A stretch of DNA of 27,441 bases from CAZOWW01 sp964583765 (GCA_964583765.1 CAZOWW010000082.1:1-27441), one strand, 5' to 3'; counted from the first letter of the stretch, positions 1-8,733 are shown. Notes: generated from the letters alone by a model not told the origin. Program-made: numbers and translations.

Positions 1-1
1 G

Positions 2-1378
2 TCAGTGGGGTGTGGTGCCGAGGAAGTTGAGGAGGTCTTGGCGGGTCAGGACGCCGGTGGGTTTGCCGTTGGTCAGGACCATGGCGGCGTCGGCTTTTTC
101 CAGGGTGGTGACGGCTTCGTCGACGGATTGTCCGGCGCCGATCATGGGGAAGGGGTTTCTCATGTGGGCTTCGACGGTGTCGTGGAGGTTGGCGCGGCCG
201 TTGAACAGGGCGTCGAGCAGGTCGCGTTCGTCGATGGCGCCGGCGATCTCGCCGGTGACCACGGGGGGTTCGGCGCGTAGGACGGGGAGTTGGGAGACGC
301 CGTATTCGCGCATGTGGTCGATGGCGTCGCGGATGGTTTCGGTGGGGTGGACGTGGATGAGGGTGGGGATGCCGCGGTCTTTGGCGGCCAGGATCTCGGC
401 GACGGTGGCGCCGGGTTCGCCGCTGGGGGCGAAGCCGTAGCGGGCCATCCAGTCATCGTCGAAGACCTTGGACAGGTAGCCGCGTCCGCCGTCGGGGAGG
501 AGCACGACGATGAGGTCGCTGGGGGCGGCTCGGGTGGCGATCTGCAGGGCGGCGGCTACGGCCATGCCGCAGGAGCCGCCGACGAGTAGGCCTTCTTCGC
601 GGGCCAGGCGTCGGGTGGTGCGGAAGGAGGTGGCGTCGGAGATCTCGATGATCTCGTCGCAGATCTGGGGGTCGAAGGCCTCGGGCCAGAAGTCTTCGCC
701 GACGCCTTCGACGAGGTAGGGGCGTCCGGTGCCGCCGGAGTACACGGAGCCTTCGGGGTCGGCGCCGATGATCTGGACGCGTCCGTCGGAGACTTCTTTG
801 AGGTAGCGCCCGGTGCCGGTGATGGTGCCGCCGGTGCCGATGCCGGCGACGAAGTGGGTGAGGCGTGCGTCGGTTTGTTCCCAGAGTTCGGGGCCGGTGC
901 TCTCGTAGTGGGAGCGGGGGTTGGCCGGGTTGGAGTACTGGTCGGGTTTGTAGGCGCCGGGGATCTCGCGGACCAGGCGGTCCGAGACGGCGTAGTAGGA
1001 GCGGGGGTCTTGGGGGGCCACGGCGGTGGGGCAGACCACGACCTGGGCGCCGTAGGCGCGTAGGACGTTCTGTTTGTCGGTGCTGACCTTGTCGGGGCAC
1101 ACGAAGATGCACTGGTAGCCGCGTTGTTGGGCGACCAGGGCCAGGCCGACGCCGGTGTTGCCGCTGGTGGGTTCGATGATGGTGCCGCCCGGGCGGAGCA
1201 GGCCGGCGTTCTCGGCGTCGTCCACGATGCGTACGGCGATGCGGTCTTTCACGCTGCCGCCGGGGTTGAGGTACTCGACCTTGGCCAGGACGGTGGCCTG
1301 GACGTGGGTGGTGAGCTTGTTCAGGCGGACCAGGGGGGTGTTGCCGATGAGGTGGAGGATGTTGTCGTGGTAGCGCAC
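2..1378 (-). CDS. cbs: Cystathionine beta-synthase (PLP enzyme with C-terminal CBS-domain pair)
   Basis: Predicted to condense serine (or an activated serine) with homocysteine to cystathionine, the first step of reverse transsulfuration in the cytoplasm. From the GTG at 1378 the protein is 458 aa, the usual bacterial length. The N-terminus has the fold-type II PLP signature: IGNTPLVRLN near residues 11-20, the PLP lysine K44 in NPGGSVKDR, and the phosphate-binding TSGNTGVGLA loop. The last ~125 residues form two CBS repeats (VSQLPVL...GEIAGAIDERDLL and AAMVLTNGKPTGVLTRQDLL). A longer reading frame exists upstream, but its extra ~117 residues are Pro/Arg/Ser-rich and unlike the family; homology begins at VRYHDNILHLIGNTP, so the GTG was chosen. 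The stop codon lies at the window edge; cystathionine gamma-lyase often follows this gene in actinobacteria but would be outside. A cysteine-synthase activity cannot be excluded. Confidence 0.92.
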   Translation of the reverse strand: MRYHDNILHLIGNTPLVRLNKLTTHVQATVLAKVEYLNPGGSVKDRIAVRIVDDAENAGLLRPGGTIIEPTSGNTGVGLALVAQQRGYQCIFVCPDKVSTDKQNVLRAYGAQVVVCPTAVAPQDPRSYYAVSDRLVREIPGAYKPDQYSNPANPRSHYESTGPELWEQTDARLTHFVAGIGTGGTITGTGRYLKEVSDGRVQIIGADPEGSVYSGGTGRPYLVEGVGEDFWPEAFDPQICDEIIEISDATSFRTTRRLAREEGLLVGGSCGMAVAAALQIATRAAPSDLIVVLLPDGGRGYLSKVFDDDWMARYGFAPSGEPGATVAEILAAKDRGIPTLIHVHPTETIRDAIDHMREYGVSQLPVLRAEPPVVTGEIAGAIDERDLLDALFNGRANLHDTVEAHMRNPFPMIGAGQSVDEAVTTLEKADAAMVLTNGKPTGVLTRQDLLNFLGTTPH

Positions 1379-1593
1379 GGGGGTTCCCTGCCGGTGGGGT
1401 GACGTGGCTGGACCTGTCCGGCGGGACGAGCACGCCGGGGACACCGCCAAGGCGGCACACGGCCGCGTATCGGCGGCTCGGGGGGTGGGGGGTCTCAGAC
1501 GTGTCGGCAACAGGCGGTGCTGGTCACTCGACCGAAGTCGATGTGACGCCGGAGCACCGGACCTGGATTCATGGCCCCCACCCTGCCCCGCAG

Positions 1594-1676
1594 GGATCTC
1601 TTGCGCAAGGGACCACCGGGGCGACACCGGTGGGGGATCTCTTCCGCACGGCCCCACCGGGGCGACACCGGTGGGG
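1594..1676. repeat. Two tandem 41-bp repeats, each containing a hairpin
   Basis: Two copies (1594-1634 and 1635-1675) begin GGATCTCTT and end CACCGGGGCGACACCGGTGG. In the second copy the stem CCCCACCGG (1652-1660) pairs perfectly with CCGGTGGGG (1668-1676) around a 7-nt loop, and pairing continues outward to 1647/1681 with one G-T wobble. This could be a species-specific interspersed element, a bidirectional terminator or an mRNA-leader structure for cbs. Confidence 0.7.
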
Positions 1677-1767
1677 TCGTGCCCGGAGCGGGCAGGGTTG
1701 CGGGTGGACGAACCGGGATCGCCGCCCACCGAAAGAGCGATCCCGCGGATCCTTAACCTGAGTGAAT

Positions 1768-1781
1768 CAATCGAGATTGAC
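1768..1781. promoter_or_regulatory. Perfect palindrome TCAATCGAGATTGA, candidate operator
   Basis: A 14-bp inverted repeat with TCAATC/GATTGA arms sits in one of the few AT-richer patches of the cbs-permease intergenic region. The same GATTGA half-site recurs in the palindrome at 18826-18842 in front of the second sulfur operon, in the opposite arm order. A shared regulator is possible but this rests on pattern alone. Confidence 0.35.
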
Positions 1782-2177
1782 GAGAAGCGGAGACGCTGGT
1801 TACCCTCGGGGCATGGTCCAGCAGCTGCCGCTCATCGGTCGATGTCACCTCGACCCCAGGGTGACCGCGTGCTGTCCGCGCCGACGCCAGGACGGCGTCA
1901 GCGCGTCGCTGCGCTGACTCGAGCGGGAACTTCCTGGGCCCCGTCCGGGGCACGCGTCCAGCGGGGTCTGCCCTGATGCCCGGTGACCACGAGGCCCGGT
2001 GACCACGGTGTCGCCTTCCGGGCATCGCCGCCTTCGCCTGTCGTCCGGCACCGGTCCGGCTGTCGGGAGCTCTCGGCCTGACCTCGGGCCACGGGTGGGC
2101 GGGAGCTGAGTAGTTCGCCACGGAGACGACAAGCGCCGGGGACGGTGCTCCCCGTGCGTCTCGACAGCCGTGGCGTA

Positions 2178-2241
2178 CCCGTGCCTCACCGCGGTCGTCC
2201 CCGTGCCTCACCGCGGTCGCACCCGTCCTGGCCAGGACGGG
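2178..2241. repeat. 20-bp direct repeat followed by a perfect 20-bp palindrome
   Basis: CCCGTGCCTCACCGCGGTCG occurs at 2178-2197 and again at 2200-2219. It is followed at 2222-2241 by CCCGTCCTGG directly joined to its reverse complement CCAGGACGGG. The block lies about 275 bp before the permease start and might be a leader-RNA structure or protein-binding site; no function is recognised. Confidence 0.5.
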
Positions 2242-2515
2242 CCGGCTCCGGCCCGTGGCCTCCGGTGCTCCGCGCAGGGCACCCGTCCGGTGCTTCCGGC
2301 AGATCGCCCGCCCGGCTCCGGTGCAGTCGCGACTCGTGTCATCCCTGCCGTCATCCGCCCGGGCCGGTGCTCCTGCGCCCCGGACCTCCTGAACTCACGG
2401 CCGTTCGCCCCACCGGTGTTCCTGCATCACGGCTCTCCCGCACCACGGTTCCCCCGCATCCACCGCCACTCGCCCCGCCGTGAGGTGAGGGTCCGACACG
2501 AAGGTGAGACAGAAC

Positions 2516-4117
2516 ATGTCCCCGTCCGCGAACGCCAGACCGGCGAGACCGACCGCAACACGGTCGACGCCTCCACGCCTGCCCGAGGGCGGCTCCGGGA
2601 ACACCACCCCCACGGACGCCACGGACCAGGGCGGCGACACGCACCAGTTCCTCCACCACCGTCACCGGGAGCACGGGCTGGCCGGGGCCGTGCTCAACAC
2701 GCTGGAGTTGTTCGCCCAGTCGCTGGCCGCCACCGGTCCGAGCATCGCGACCGCGGGCATGATCTCGTTCACCTTCACCGTGGCCGGCAACGGCACCGCC
2801 CTGGCCTTCGTCATCGGCACGACCATCGTCTTCCTCGTGGGCATCGCGGTGGCCCAGTTCGCGCGGCGCGCAGTCTCCAGCGGATCCCTGTACTCCTACG
2901 CCGCCGAGGGTCTGGGCCGGCCGGTCGGGTTCGGCGTCGCCTGGTCGCTGGTACTCGGCTACCTGTTCATGGCCGCGGCGACCATTGCCGGGGCGGCCCT
3001 CTTCGGGACCTCGCTGCTCAACGACCTCGGGGTGCACGCGAGCGGCCGGGGATGGTCGGTGGCGCTCATCCTGGTCGCCACCGCGATCGCCGGGACGCTC
3101 CCGCTCCTGGGCGTGCGCCTGTCGGTGCGGGTCGCGATCGCCCTAGAGATCGCCTCCCTGCTGGTGATCCTCGTCGTGCTCGGCATCACCCTGGTGCACT
3201 TCGGCGCCCGGTTCGACACGGCACAGTTCACTGCGCGCGGCGTCTCGCTCAACACGGTGCTCTCCGCCTCGGTGCTCGCGGTCACCACCTTCGTGGGCTT
3301 CGAGTCCGCCGGGTCCCTGGGCTCGGAGGCACGCTCGCCGTTCCGCACCGTCCCCAAGGCCGTCCTCGCGACGGTCCTCGGCGCGGGGATCCTGTACGTC
3401 GTCGCCTCCTACGTGCTGACGATCGGCTTCACCACCTCACAGGGCCTGGCCACCGACGCCTCCCCGCTCAACGCGATCGTGCGCGAGGCGGGCGTGTCCT
3501 GGTTGGGCGGCTTCCTCGACGCCGGCGTGACCGTCTCCGCCTTGGCCTGCGCCTCGGCCAGCCTCGCCGCTGCGGCCCGGGTGCTCTTCTCGCTCGGTCG
3601 CGAGCACGCGCTGCCCTCGCGGCTGGGTGACGCGCACCCGCGCTGGCACACCCCGCATGTGGCACTCGCCGTGCTGACCCCGATCGCGGGCCTCGTCCCC
3701 GCGGTGTACGCGCTGCGTTCGGTGGACTTGTTCACCATCTTCGGCGATGTCGCGGCCTTCTCCACCTACGGCTACCTGGTCGCCTACGCGGTCGTCGCCG
3801 CAGCCGCGCCGGTGTACCTGCGCCGGATCGGCGCCGCCTGGGTGACCACCGCGGTGACCAGCACGCTCGCCGTCCTGGCGATCGCCTTCGTGATCTACAA
3901 GAACGTCTACCCGCAGCCCGCGTACCCGCTCTCCGTGCTGCCGTACGTGTACCTCGGTGCGCTGTTGCTGGGCCTGGCCTGGTACGGGGTACTGCACCTG
4001 CGGGCTCCCGAGCGTGCCCGCCGGCTGGGTGGGCTCACCGTGCACGCGGAACCCCGCCGGATCGACCTCACCGTCGCGGCGGGGGCACCGGTGGCCGAGC
4101 ACGTCGCCGCAGGCTGA
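2516..4117 (+). CDS. APC-superfamily amino acid/amine permease
   Basis: Integral membrane transporter of the amino acid-polyamine-organocation superfamily, 533 aa, with about 12 hydrophobic segments starting near residue 65 (ETGPSIA-like helix 1: SLAATGPSIATAG). The first ~60 residues are a polar, low-complexity cytoplasmic extension. The ATG at 2516 is preceded by AAGGTGAG at 2501-2508, a better-spaced start than the GTG at 2504 inside that Shine-Dalgarno. It heads a four-gene operon, with the GS-like ligase gene only 11 bp downstream, so the substrate is probably the amine or amino acid that the ligase activates. The substrate itself cannot be read from the sequence. Confidence 0.88.
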   Translation: MSPSANARPARPTATRSTPPRLPEGGSGNTTPTDATDQGGDTHQFLHHRHREHGLAGAVLNTLELFAQSLAATGPSIATAGMISFTFTVAGNGTALAFVIGTTIVFLVGIAVAQFARRAVSSGSLYSYAAEGLGRPVGFGVAWSLVLGYLFMAAATIAGAALFGTSLLNDLGVHASGRGWSVALILVATAIAGTLPLLGVRLSVRVAIALEIASLLVILVVLGITLVHFGARFDTAQFTARGVSLNTVLSASVLAVTTFVGFESAGSLGSEARSPFRTVPKAVLATVLGAGILYVVASYVLTIGFTTSQGLATDASPLNAIVREAGVSWLGGFLDAGVTVSALACASASLAAAARVLFSLGREHALPSRLGDAHPRWHTPHVALAVLTPIAGLVPAVYALRSVDLFTIFGDVAAFSTYGYLVAYAVVAAAAPVYLRRIGAAWVTTAVTSTLAVLAIAFVIYKNVYPQPAYPLSVLPYVYLGALLLGLAWYGVLHLRAPERARRLGGLTVHAEPRRIDLTVAAGAPVAEHVAAG

Positions 4118-4128
4118 GGGGAGACGTC

Positions 4129-5517
4129 GTGAGCAGCGCCGTCTCCGTTCCCGAGGCCGGTCCCGATCCGGCAGTGGTCACCGATCCGGCGTCCACCGTC
4201 GCACCGGTCTCCGCCCGGGTCCGGGTCACCCCGGCGGATCTGCCGCTGGACTCGCTGGACGAGGTGGAGGTGAGCTGGCCGGACCAGTTCGGGCACGCCC
4301 TCGGCAAGCGCCTGCCCGTGGACCGGTTCGCCCAGGACGCGGTGGGGCACGGGGTCACCTTCTGCAACGGCACCCTCGCCTGGAACGTGCTCGCCGAGGT
4401 GCAGGAGGGCAGCCGGTACACCAACTGGGGGACCGGTTACCCGGACGCGTTCGCGGTGCCGGACCTGTCCACCTTCCGGCTGCTGCCCTGGCGGGACCGC
4501 GTGGGGCACGTGGTGGCGGACGTCGTCGATCACGATCGCCGTCCGGCACGCACCTCGCCCCGGGCCGTGCTCCGGCGGGTGCTCGACCACCTCGCCGAGA
4601 CCGGGTACACCGCCCAGGTCGGGGTCGAGCTCGAGTTCTACCTCCTGCGCCCGGACGGAACCCTGCCCCAGGACGGGGTGCACTGCTATTCGCTGGAGAA
4701 GGCGAACGAGCTCGAACCCGCGCTCGGCACGATCATCGAGCAGCTGCGCCGGTTCGTCCCGGTGGAGGCAGCGAACACGGAGTACGGGCCGGGCCAGGTG
4801 GAGGTGAACCTGCGTCACGCCGACGCGCTCACCGCGGCGGACGACGCGTTCCGGCTGAAGTACGCGGTGCGCGAGCTCGCCCGCCGCGAGGGGCTGCTGG
4901 CGACCTTCATGGCCAAGCCGTTCTCCGGGCTCTCCGGCAGTTCCTCGCACCTGCACGTCTCGCTCTGGCAGGACGGTCGTCCGGCGTTCGCCCCCGAGGA
5001 GGGGGCCGAGGCGGCGACGGCCCGGCACGCCGTCGCCGGTCTGCTCGGTCACCTGCCCGGGATCACCCTCTTCGGGGCGCCGACCGTCAACTCCTACAAG
5101 CGTTACGAGGCCGCCTCCTTCGCGCCGACCTCGGCGAGCTGGGGCGGGGACAACCGCACGGTGGCCGTCCGTTCGCTCGTGGAGTCCCCGGCCGCTTCCC
5201 GGGTGGAACTGCGCACCCCGGCCGCGGACGCCAACCCCTACTGGACGATCGCGGCGGCGCTGGCGGCGGTCAGCCTCGGCGTGCGTACCGCGACCGAGCC
5301 GCCGCAGCGGGCCAGCGGCGATCAGTACGGCGTGGGGACACCGTTGCCGGCCACGCTCCCCGACGCGATCGCGGCCACTCTGGCCGACGAGCCGCTCGGG
5401 GCCGTGCTGGGAGAGGACGCGGTGCACGACCTCGCCGTCCTCGCCCGATCCGAGTGGACCGCCTACACGACGGAGGTCACCCAGTGGGAACGGGACCGCT
5501 ACCTGCGCCGGGCGTGA
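4129..5517 (+). CDS. Glutamine synthetase family protein, likely gamma-glutamyl-amine ligase
   Basis: ATP-dependent amide ligase of the glutamine synthetase fold, 462 aa. Visible motifs are the metal-binding ELEF (E167/E169), GPGQVEVNLRHAD, the KPF-x-SGSSSHLHVS loop with its histidine, NSYKRYE near residue 321, the ATP/glutamate arginine segment GGDNRTVAVR and RVELRTPAADANPY. These are the core catalytic elements. The divergence from housekeeping GlnA and the neighbouring permease and oxygenases point to the PuuA/IpuC/GlnA3-4-like group, which gamma-glutamylates amines such as polyamines, ethanolamine, isopropylamine or anilines. The GTG start at 4129 has GAGGGGAGA upstream. The stop overlaps the start of the P450 gene by 4 bp (GTGA). 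Ammonia ligation (true glutamine synthesis) is less likely. The substrate is unknown. Confidence 0.85.
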   Translation: MSSAVSVPEAGPDPAVVTDPASTVAPVSARVRVTPADLPLDSLDEVEVSWPDQFGHALGKRLPVDRFAQDAVGHGVTFCNGTLAWNVLAEVQEGSRYTNWGTGYPDAFAVPDLSTFRLLPWRDRVGHVVADVVDHDRRPARTSPRAVLRRVLDHLAETGYTAQVGVELEFYLLRPDGTLPQDGVHCYSLEKANELEPALGTIIEQLRRFVPVEAANTEYGPGQVEVNLRHADALTAADDAFRLKYAVRELARREGLLATFMAKPFSGLSGSSSHLHVSLWQDGRPAFAPEEGAEAATARHAVAGLLGHLPGITLFGAPTVNSYKRYEAASFAPTSASWGGDNRTVAVRSLVESPAASRVELRTPAADANPYWTIAAALAAVSLGVRTATEPPQRASGDQYGVGTPLPATLPDAIAATLADEPLGAVLGEDAVHDLAVLARSEWTAYTTEVTQWERDRYLRRA

Positions 5518-6884
5518 GCGGGACACCCGGCGTCGGGCAGGGCGTTCGGGGCGCCGCACTGCCTCCGGGCGAGGGCGGACCCCGGGTCGATCTGACGGAT
5601 CCCGGCGTCTTCGGCGCCGGCGTGCCGCACGAGGAGTTCGCCCGCCTGCGCCGGGAGGACCCCGTGTCCTGGACGCCCGAACCGCACGGCCGGGGGTTCT
5701 GGTCGGTCACCCGGTACTCCGACGTGGTCACCGTGCACCGGGAGGTGGGCACCTATTCCTCCCAGGTGGGCGCCACGGCGCTGGAGGACCTGGAGCCGGA
5801 CGCCTTGGCGGCGCGGGCGTCCATGCTCGATCTGGATCCGCCCGAGCACACCCGTCTGCGCAGGACGGTCGCACCCGAGTTCACCCGCCGCTCGGTCGGC
5901 GGATACCGCACACGGGTGCAGGACGTCGTGCGTCAGGTGCTCGCGGAGGTACTGCCGTCCGGTGGGGAGACGGTGGAGTTCGAGGCGGTCTCCCGCGTGG
6001 CCACGACGATCCCGATCCGGGTGCTCTGCCAGGTGCTGGGGGTGCCGGAGAAGGACGAGCCCCTGCTCATCGAGCTGGGGGATCGGATGATCGGCAACAC
6101 CGATCCCGATCTGGCCCAGGTGCTCCTGGACAGCCAGGAGAGCGACGCCTACCGGCTGCTGCCCTTCCGGAGCCCCGCAGCCCTCCAGATGCATGCCTAC
6201 GGGCGGGAACTGGCCGTACGCAAGCAGCGCGACCCCGGATCTGACCTGGTGACTGCGCTGGTCCAGGGCCGGGCGCCCGGGACGCCGCGGCTCGCCGGGG
6301 CGGAGTTCGACGCGATGTTCCTGTTGCTGGTGGTGGCCGGGAACGAGACGACCCGCTCCGCGCTGGCACTCGGACTGCAGGCATTCGCCGAGTACCCCGA
6401 CCAGTGGGATCTGCTCGCCGCCCGGGTGGAGGCCGGGGACCCCGAGGCGATCGCCGCCGCGGCGGAGGAAGTCCTGCGCTGGACGACGCCGCTGCACCAC
6501 TTCCGGCGCACCGCCACGCGGGACACCGAGCTCGCGGGCCAGGTCATCGCCGCGGAGGACAAGGTGGTCGTCTGGTACCCCTCGGCCAACCGCGACGGGA
6601 CGGTCTTCACCGATCCGGACCGGTTCGATGTCACGCGCACGCCGAATCAGCACGTCTCGTTCGGTCGGGGCGGACCCCATCGCTGTCTCGGTGAGCACCT
6701 CGCCCGGTTGGAGATCCAGGTCGTCCTGGAGGAGCTGCTGCCTCGCGTGGTGCGCTTCGAGGTCGCCGGACCGGTGCGTCGCGTCCGCTCGAACTTCGTG
6801 CACGGGCTCAAGTCCCTGCCCCTGCGCGCCGTCCCCCGCCGTCCCACCGACCCCCTCACCAGCCATCTCGGGAGCCGTCCATGA
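5514..6884 (+). CDS. Cytochrome P450
   Basis: Soluble bacterial-type P450 monooxygenase, 456 aa. It has the I-helix oxygen-activation motif AGNETTR, the K-helix EEVLR (ExxR) and the heme-binding loop FGRGGPHRCLG with the thiolate ligand C391. The start GTG at 5514 overlaps the stop of the GS-like gene in a GTGA sequence, and the stop overlaps the next ATG (ATGA, 6881-6884), so expression is translationally coupled across three genes. No ferredoxin or ferredoxin reductase lies beside it, so electrons must come from elsewhere in the genome. In this context it probably oxidises the imported or gamma-glutamylated substrate, for example by hydroxylation or N-/S-dealkylation; this is inference. Confidence 0.93.
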   Translation: MSGTPGVGQGVRGAALPPGEGGPRVDLTDPGVFGAGVPHEEFARLRREDPVSWTPEPHGRGFWSVTRYSDVVTVHREVGTYSSQVGATALEDLEPDALAARASMLDLDPPEHTRLRRTVAPEFTRRSVGGYRTRVQDVVRQVLAEVLPSGGETVEFEAVSRVATTIPIRVLCQVLGVPEKDEPLLIELGDRMIGNTDPDLAQVLLDSQESDAYRLLPFRSPAALQMHAYGRELAVRKQRDPGSDLVTALVQGRAPGTPRLAGAEFDAMFLLLVVAGNETTRSALALGLQAFAEYPDQWDLLAARVEAGDPEAIAAAAEEVLRWTTPLHHFRRTATRDTELAGQVIAAEDKVVVWYPSANRDGTVFTDPDRFDVTRTPNQHVSFGRGGPHRCLGEHLARLEIQVVLEELLPRVVRFEVAGPVRRVRSNFVHGLKSLPLRAVPRRPTDPLTSHLGSRP

Positions 6885-8059
6885 GCAGCCCTCTGCCCGG
6901 TACCTCCGATCCGTCCGTCCCGTCGCGCCCGGCACTGTCCGTCGTGCCGTCCCCACCGGTGACCACCGGGAGCGGGGACGACGTCACCCCCGAGCGTTCC
7001 GCGGACGTCGTCCCCCTGATCGACATCTCCCGGCTACGGGCCGGGTCCGAGGAGCGGGAACGCTTCCTGACCGAACTGCGGACCGCGGCGCACGAGATCG
7101 GCTTCTTCGCGGTCGTCGGCCACGGAATCCCGGTCGAGGTCACCGAGGCCGTGCTCGCCGCGGCCCGCGACTTCTTCGACCTGCCGCTGGCCGAGCGCCT
7201 GGCGATCGAGAACGTGCGCTCGCCGCACTTCCGCGGCTACTCGCGGGTGGGCACGGAGCGCACCGCGGGGGCGGCGGACCTGCGGGAACAGCTCGACCTC
7301 GGGCCCGAGCGCCCGGCCCGGCAGGTGGGGGCGGGCGACCCGCCGTACCTACGACTGATCGGCCCGAACCAGTGGCCGCAGGGGGTGCCCTCGTTGCGGC
7401 CGGCCGTGGTGCGGTGGGTGGCCGAGGCGGACCGGGTCTCCCGAGAGGTGCTTCGGGCCCTCGCCGCGGCCCTGGGGCAAGGGGAGGACTACTTCGACCG
7501 GTGGTTCGACGAGGAGGCGACGGTCTCCCTCAAGGTGGTCCACTACCCGGGCGGCGACACGGCCTCGACGACGCGCCAGGGGGTCGGTCCGCACAAGGAC
7601 TACGGCTACCTGGCGTTCGTGCTCCAGGACGACATCGGTGGCCTGCAGGTCGAGGCGCGGCCCGGGCACTGGGTGGAGGTGCCGCCGGTGCCCGGAGCGG
7701 TGGTGTTCAACATCGGCGAGTTGCTCGAGATCGCCACCGGCGGGTACCTGCGGGCGACGGTCCACCGGGTGGTGGGGCCCCCGCCGGGGGTGGACCGCTA
7801 CTCGGTGCCGTTCTTCCTCGGTCCCCGGCTGGACGCGGTGGTCGAACCCATCGTCCTGCCGCCCGAACTCGCGGCCCGGGCGGCAGGGGTGGCACAGGAC
7901 CCGGACAACCCCCTGCTCGCCGCCTACGGGGAGAAGTCGCTGATCGGGTGGCTCCGCTCGCACCCCCGGGTGGCGCGCCGTTGGTGGTCCGACGTGCTGG
8001 CCGCGCATCCGGAGCTCCCGCAGCCGGGTGCGGAGCCTGCGACCGAGGAGAGGCCCTGA
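6881..8059 (+). CDS. Isopenicillin N synthase-family Fe(II) (2-oxoglutarate) oxygenase
   Basis: Non-heme iron oxygenase, 392 aa. The N-terminal half has the family segment VPLIDISRLR...AAHEIGFFAVVGHGIP; the C-terminal jelly roll has the facial triad H238-x-D240 (GPHKDYGYL) and H295 (ATVHRV), followed by R306-Y-S308, the RxS pair that binds the 2-oxoglutarate carboxylate in most members. That pair favours a 2-oxoglutarate-dependent enzyme over the cofactor-free IPNS reaction. The first ~40 residues are a Ser/Pro-rich extension. It is the last gene of the permease-ligase-P450 operon and is followed by a strong hairpin. It resembles general IPNS-type dioxygenases; an ethylene-forming-enzyme-like activity is possible within this family but nothing seen here singles it out. 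Confidence 0.9.
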   Translation: MSSPLPGTSDPSVPSRPALSVVPSPPVTTGSGDDVTPERSADVVPLIDISRLRAGSEERERFLTELRTAAHEIGFFAVVGHGIPVEVTEAVLAAARDFFDLPLAERLAIENVRSPHFRGYSRVGTERTAGAADLREQLDLGPERPARQVGAGDPPYLRLIGPNQWPQGVPSLRPAVVRWVAEADRVSREVLRALAAALGQGEDYFDRWFDEEATVSLKVVHYPGGDTASTTRQGVGPHKDYGYLAFVLQDDIGGLQVEARPGHWVEVPPVPGAVVFNIGELLEIATGGYLRATVHRVVGPPPGVDRYSVPFFLGPRLDAVVEPIVLPPELAARAAGVAQDPDNPLLAAYGEKSLIGWLRSHPRVARRWWSDVLAAHPELPQPGAEPATEERP

Positions 8060-8086
8060 CCTCCGGTCCGCCGATGTCGCGAGACG

Positions 8087-8124
8087 GCCGGCGTCGGGAC
8101 CTGCGTGGTGGTCCCGACGCCGGC
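8087..8124 (+). terminator. Hairpin terminator after the oxygenase operon
   Basis: A perfect 14-bp stem (8087-8100 with 8111-8124, core CGGCGTCGGGAC/GTCCCGACGCCG) with a 10-nt loop starts 28 bp after the oxygenase stop. There is no T-tract, which is common for actinobacterial terminators. Confidence 0.7.
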
Positions 8125-8207
8125 TCGGGCCGAGGGGCTCTGCGATCGGCACGGGACGCCCGGGCCGGAAGTCCCGGGTGGGGGGCCGCTGTGACTCGCG
8201 CCATGGG

Positions 8208-8276
8208 TAATCCTGACATAAACGCTCGACATAGTCTTGAACCTCGATCGGCCCCGTGCCAGTCTGCTGACATGTC
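8208..8276 (+). promoter_or_regulatory. AT-rich candidate promoter/operator for the Mar-like operon
   Basis: An AT-rich island in otherwise very GC-rich sequence. It has TTGAAC at 8237-8242, a possible -35 element without an obvious -10 partner, repeated GACATA elements and a GACATGTC palindrome. ATAGTCTTGA at 8231-8240 occurs again, on the other strand, at 18841-18850 in front of the second sulfhydrylase operon. A common sulfur-responsive regulator is inferred, not shown. Confidence 0.4.
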
Positions 8277-8685
8277 GAAAGCCCGGATCCCTCGTGTGCT
8301 TCTGCCGGTCGCCGGTCCCTCCGGTACCCGCATGATGCGCGCCGCGTGCCCCGGTGGGGCGGGGGCCCGGAGCTGTCGTTGCTGTTGTCGCTGACTCCGA
8401 CCTGTCGCCGCTGATCCCGGTCGGCGGCGGGCCCAGCCCGTAGGGCAGGACCCGTTCGCCACGCGCCCGGAGCCCGGCGTGGGGGTGTGGCCGCACGGAC
8501 GTGGCCCTCTCGCACCGCCGGCCGCTGGACTTGTTCACCGCTGAACCTGTTCGCCGGCAGACCTTCCGGGGCTCCTGGCCCCGACCCACCACCGTCCGGC
8601 CGGACACGCGGGTACGGACCTGGCCGCCCCGCCCGGCAACGGCCGGATGCGGTCCAGCCCTTTCCCGATGAGTGGTTCCGGACCT

Positions 8686-8733
8686 GGCCTTCTGGGAGCG
8701 GGGCCTTCCGGAAACGAGGCCTTCTGGGAACGG
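8686..8733. repeat. Three tandem 16-bp iterons upstream of the NifX-like gene
   Basis: Three head-to-tail units start at 8686, 8702 and 8718 with an exact 16-bp period: GGCCTTCTGGGAGCGG, GGCCTTCCGGAAACGA, GGCCTTCTGGGAACGG. Each centres on a near-palindrome of the type TTCYGGRAA. They lie 95-143 bp before the NifX-like start, a plausible place for operator binding by an oligomeric regulator. Confidence 0.6.

Larger units (their letters stand above)
1379..2515. other. Gene-free region with repeats between divergent cbs and the permease operon
   Basis: No reading frame here has a convincing start, codon bias or recognisable protein. The region carries two 41-bp tandem copies with hairpins (1594-1676), a palindrome in an AT-richer patch (1768-1781), a 14-bp direct repeat (1978-1991 and 1994-2007), a 20-bp direct repeat (2178-2197 and 2200-2219) and a perfect 20-bp palindrome (2222-2241). 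It must hold the promoters for the leftward cbs gene and the rightward permease operon, but no clear -35/-10 pair could be assigned. Confidence 0.6.

Noticed and set aside
453..1460. Arg/Pro/His-rich frame overlapping cbs on the same strand
   Set aside because: Wrong-frame reading of cbs with extreme composition.
3907..5559. Long minus-strand open frame opposite the permease and GS-like genes
   Set aside because: Arg/Gly/Val-rich composition and no motifs; it mirrors the codon bias of the real + strand genes.
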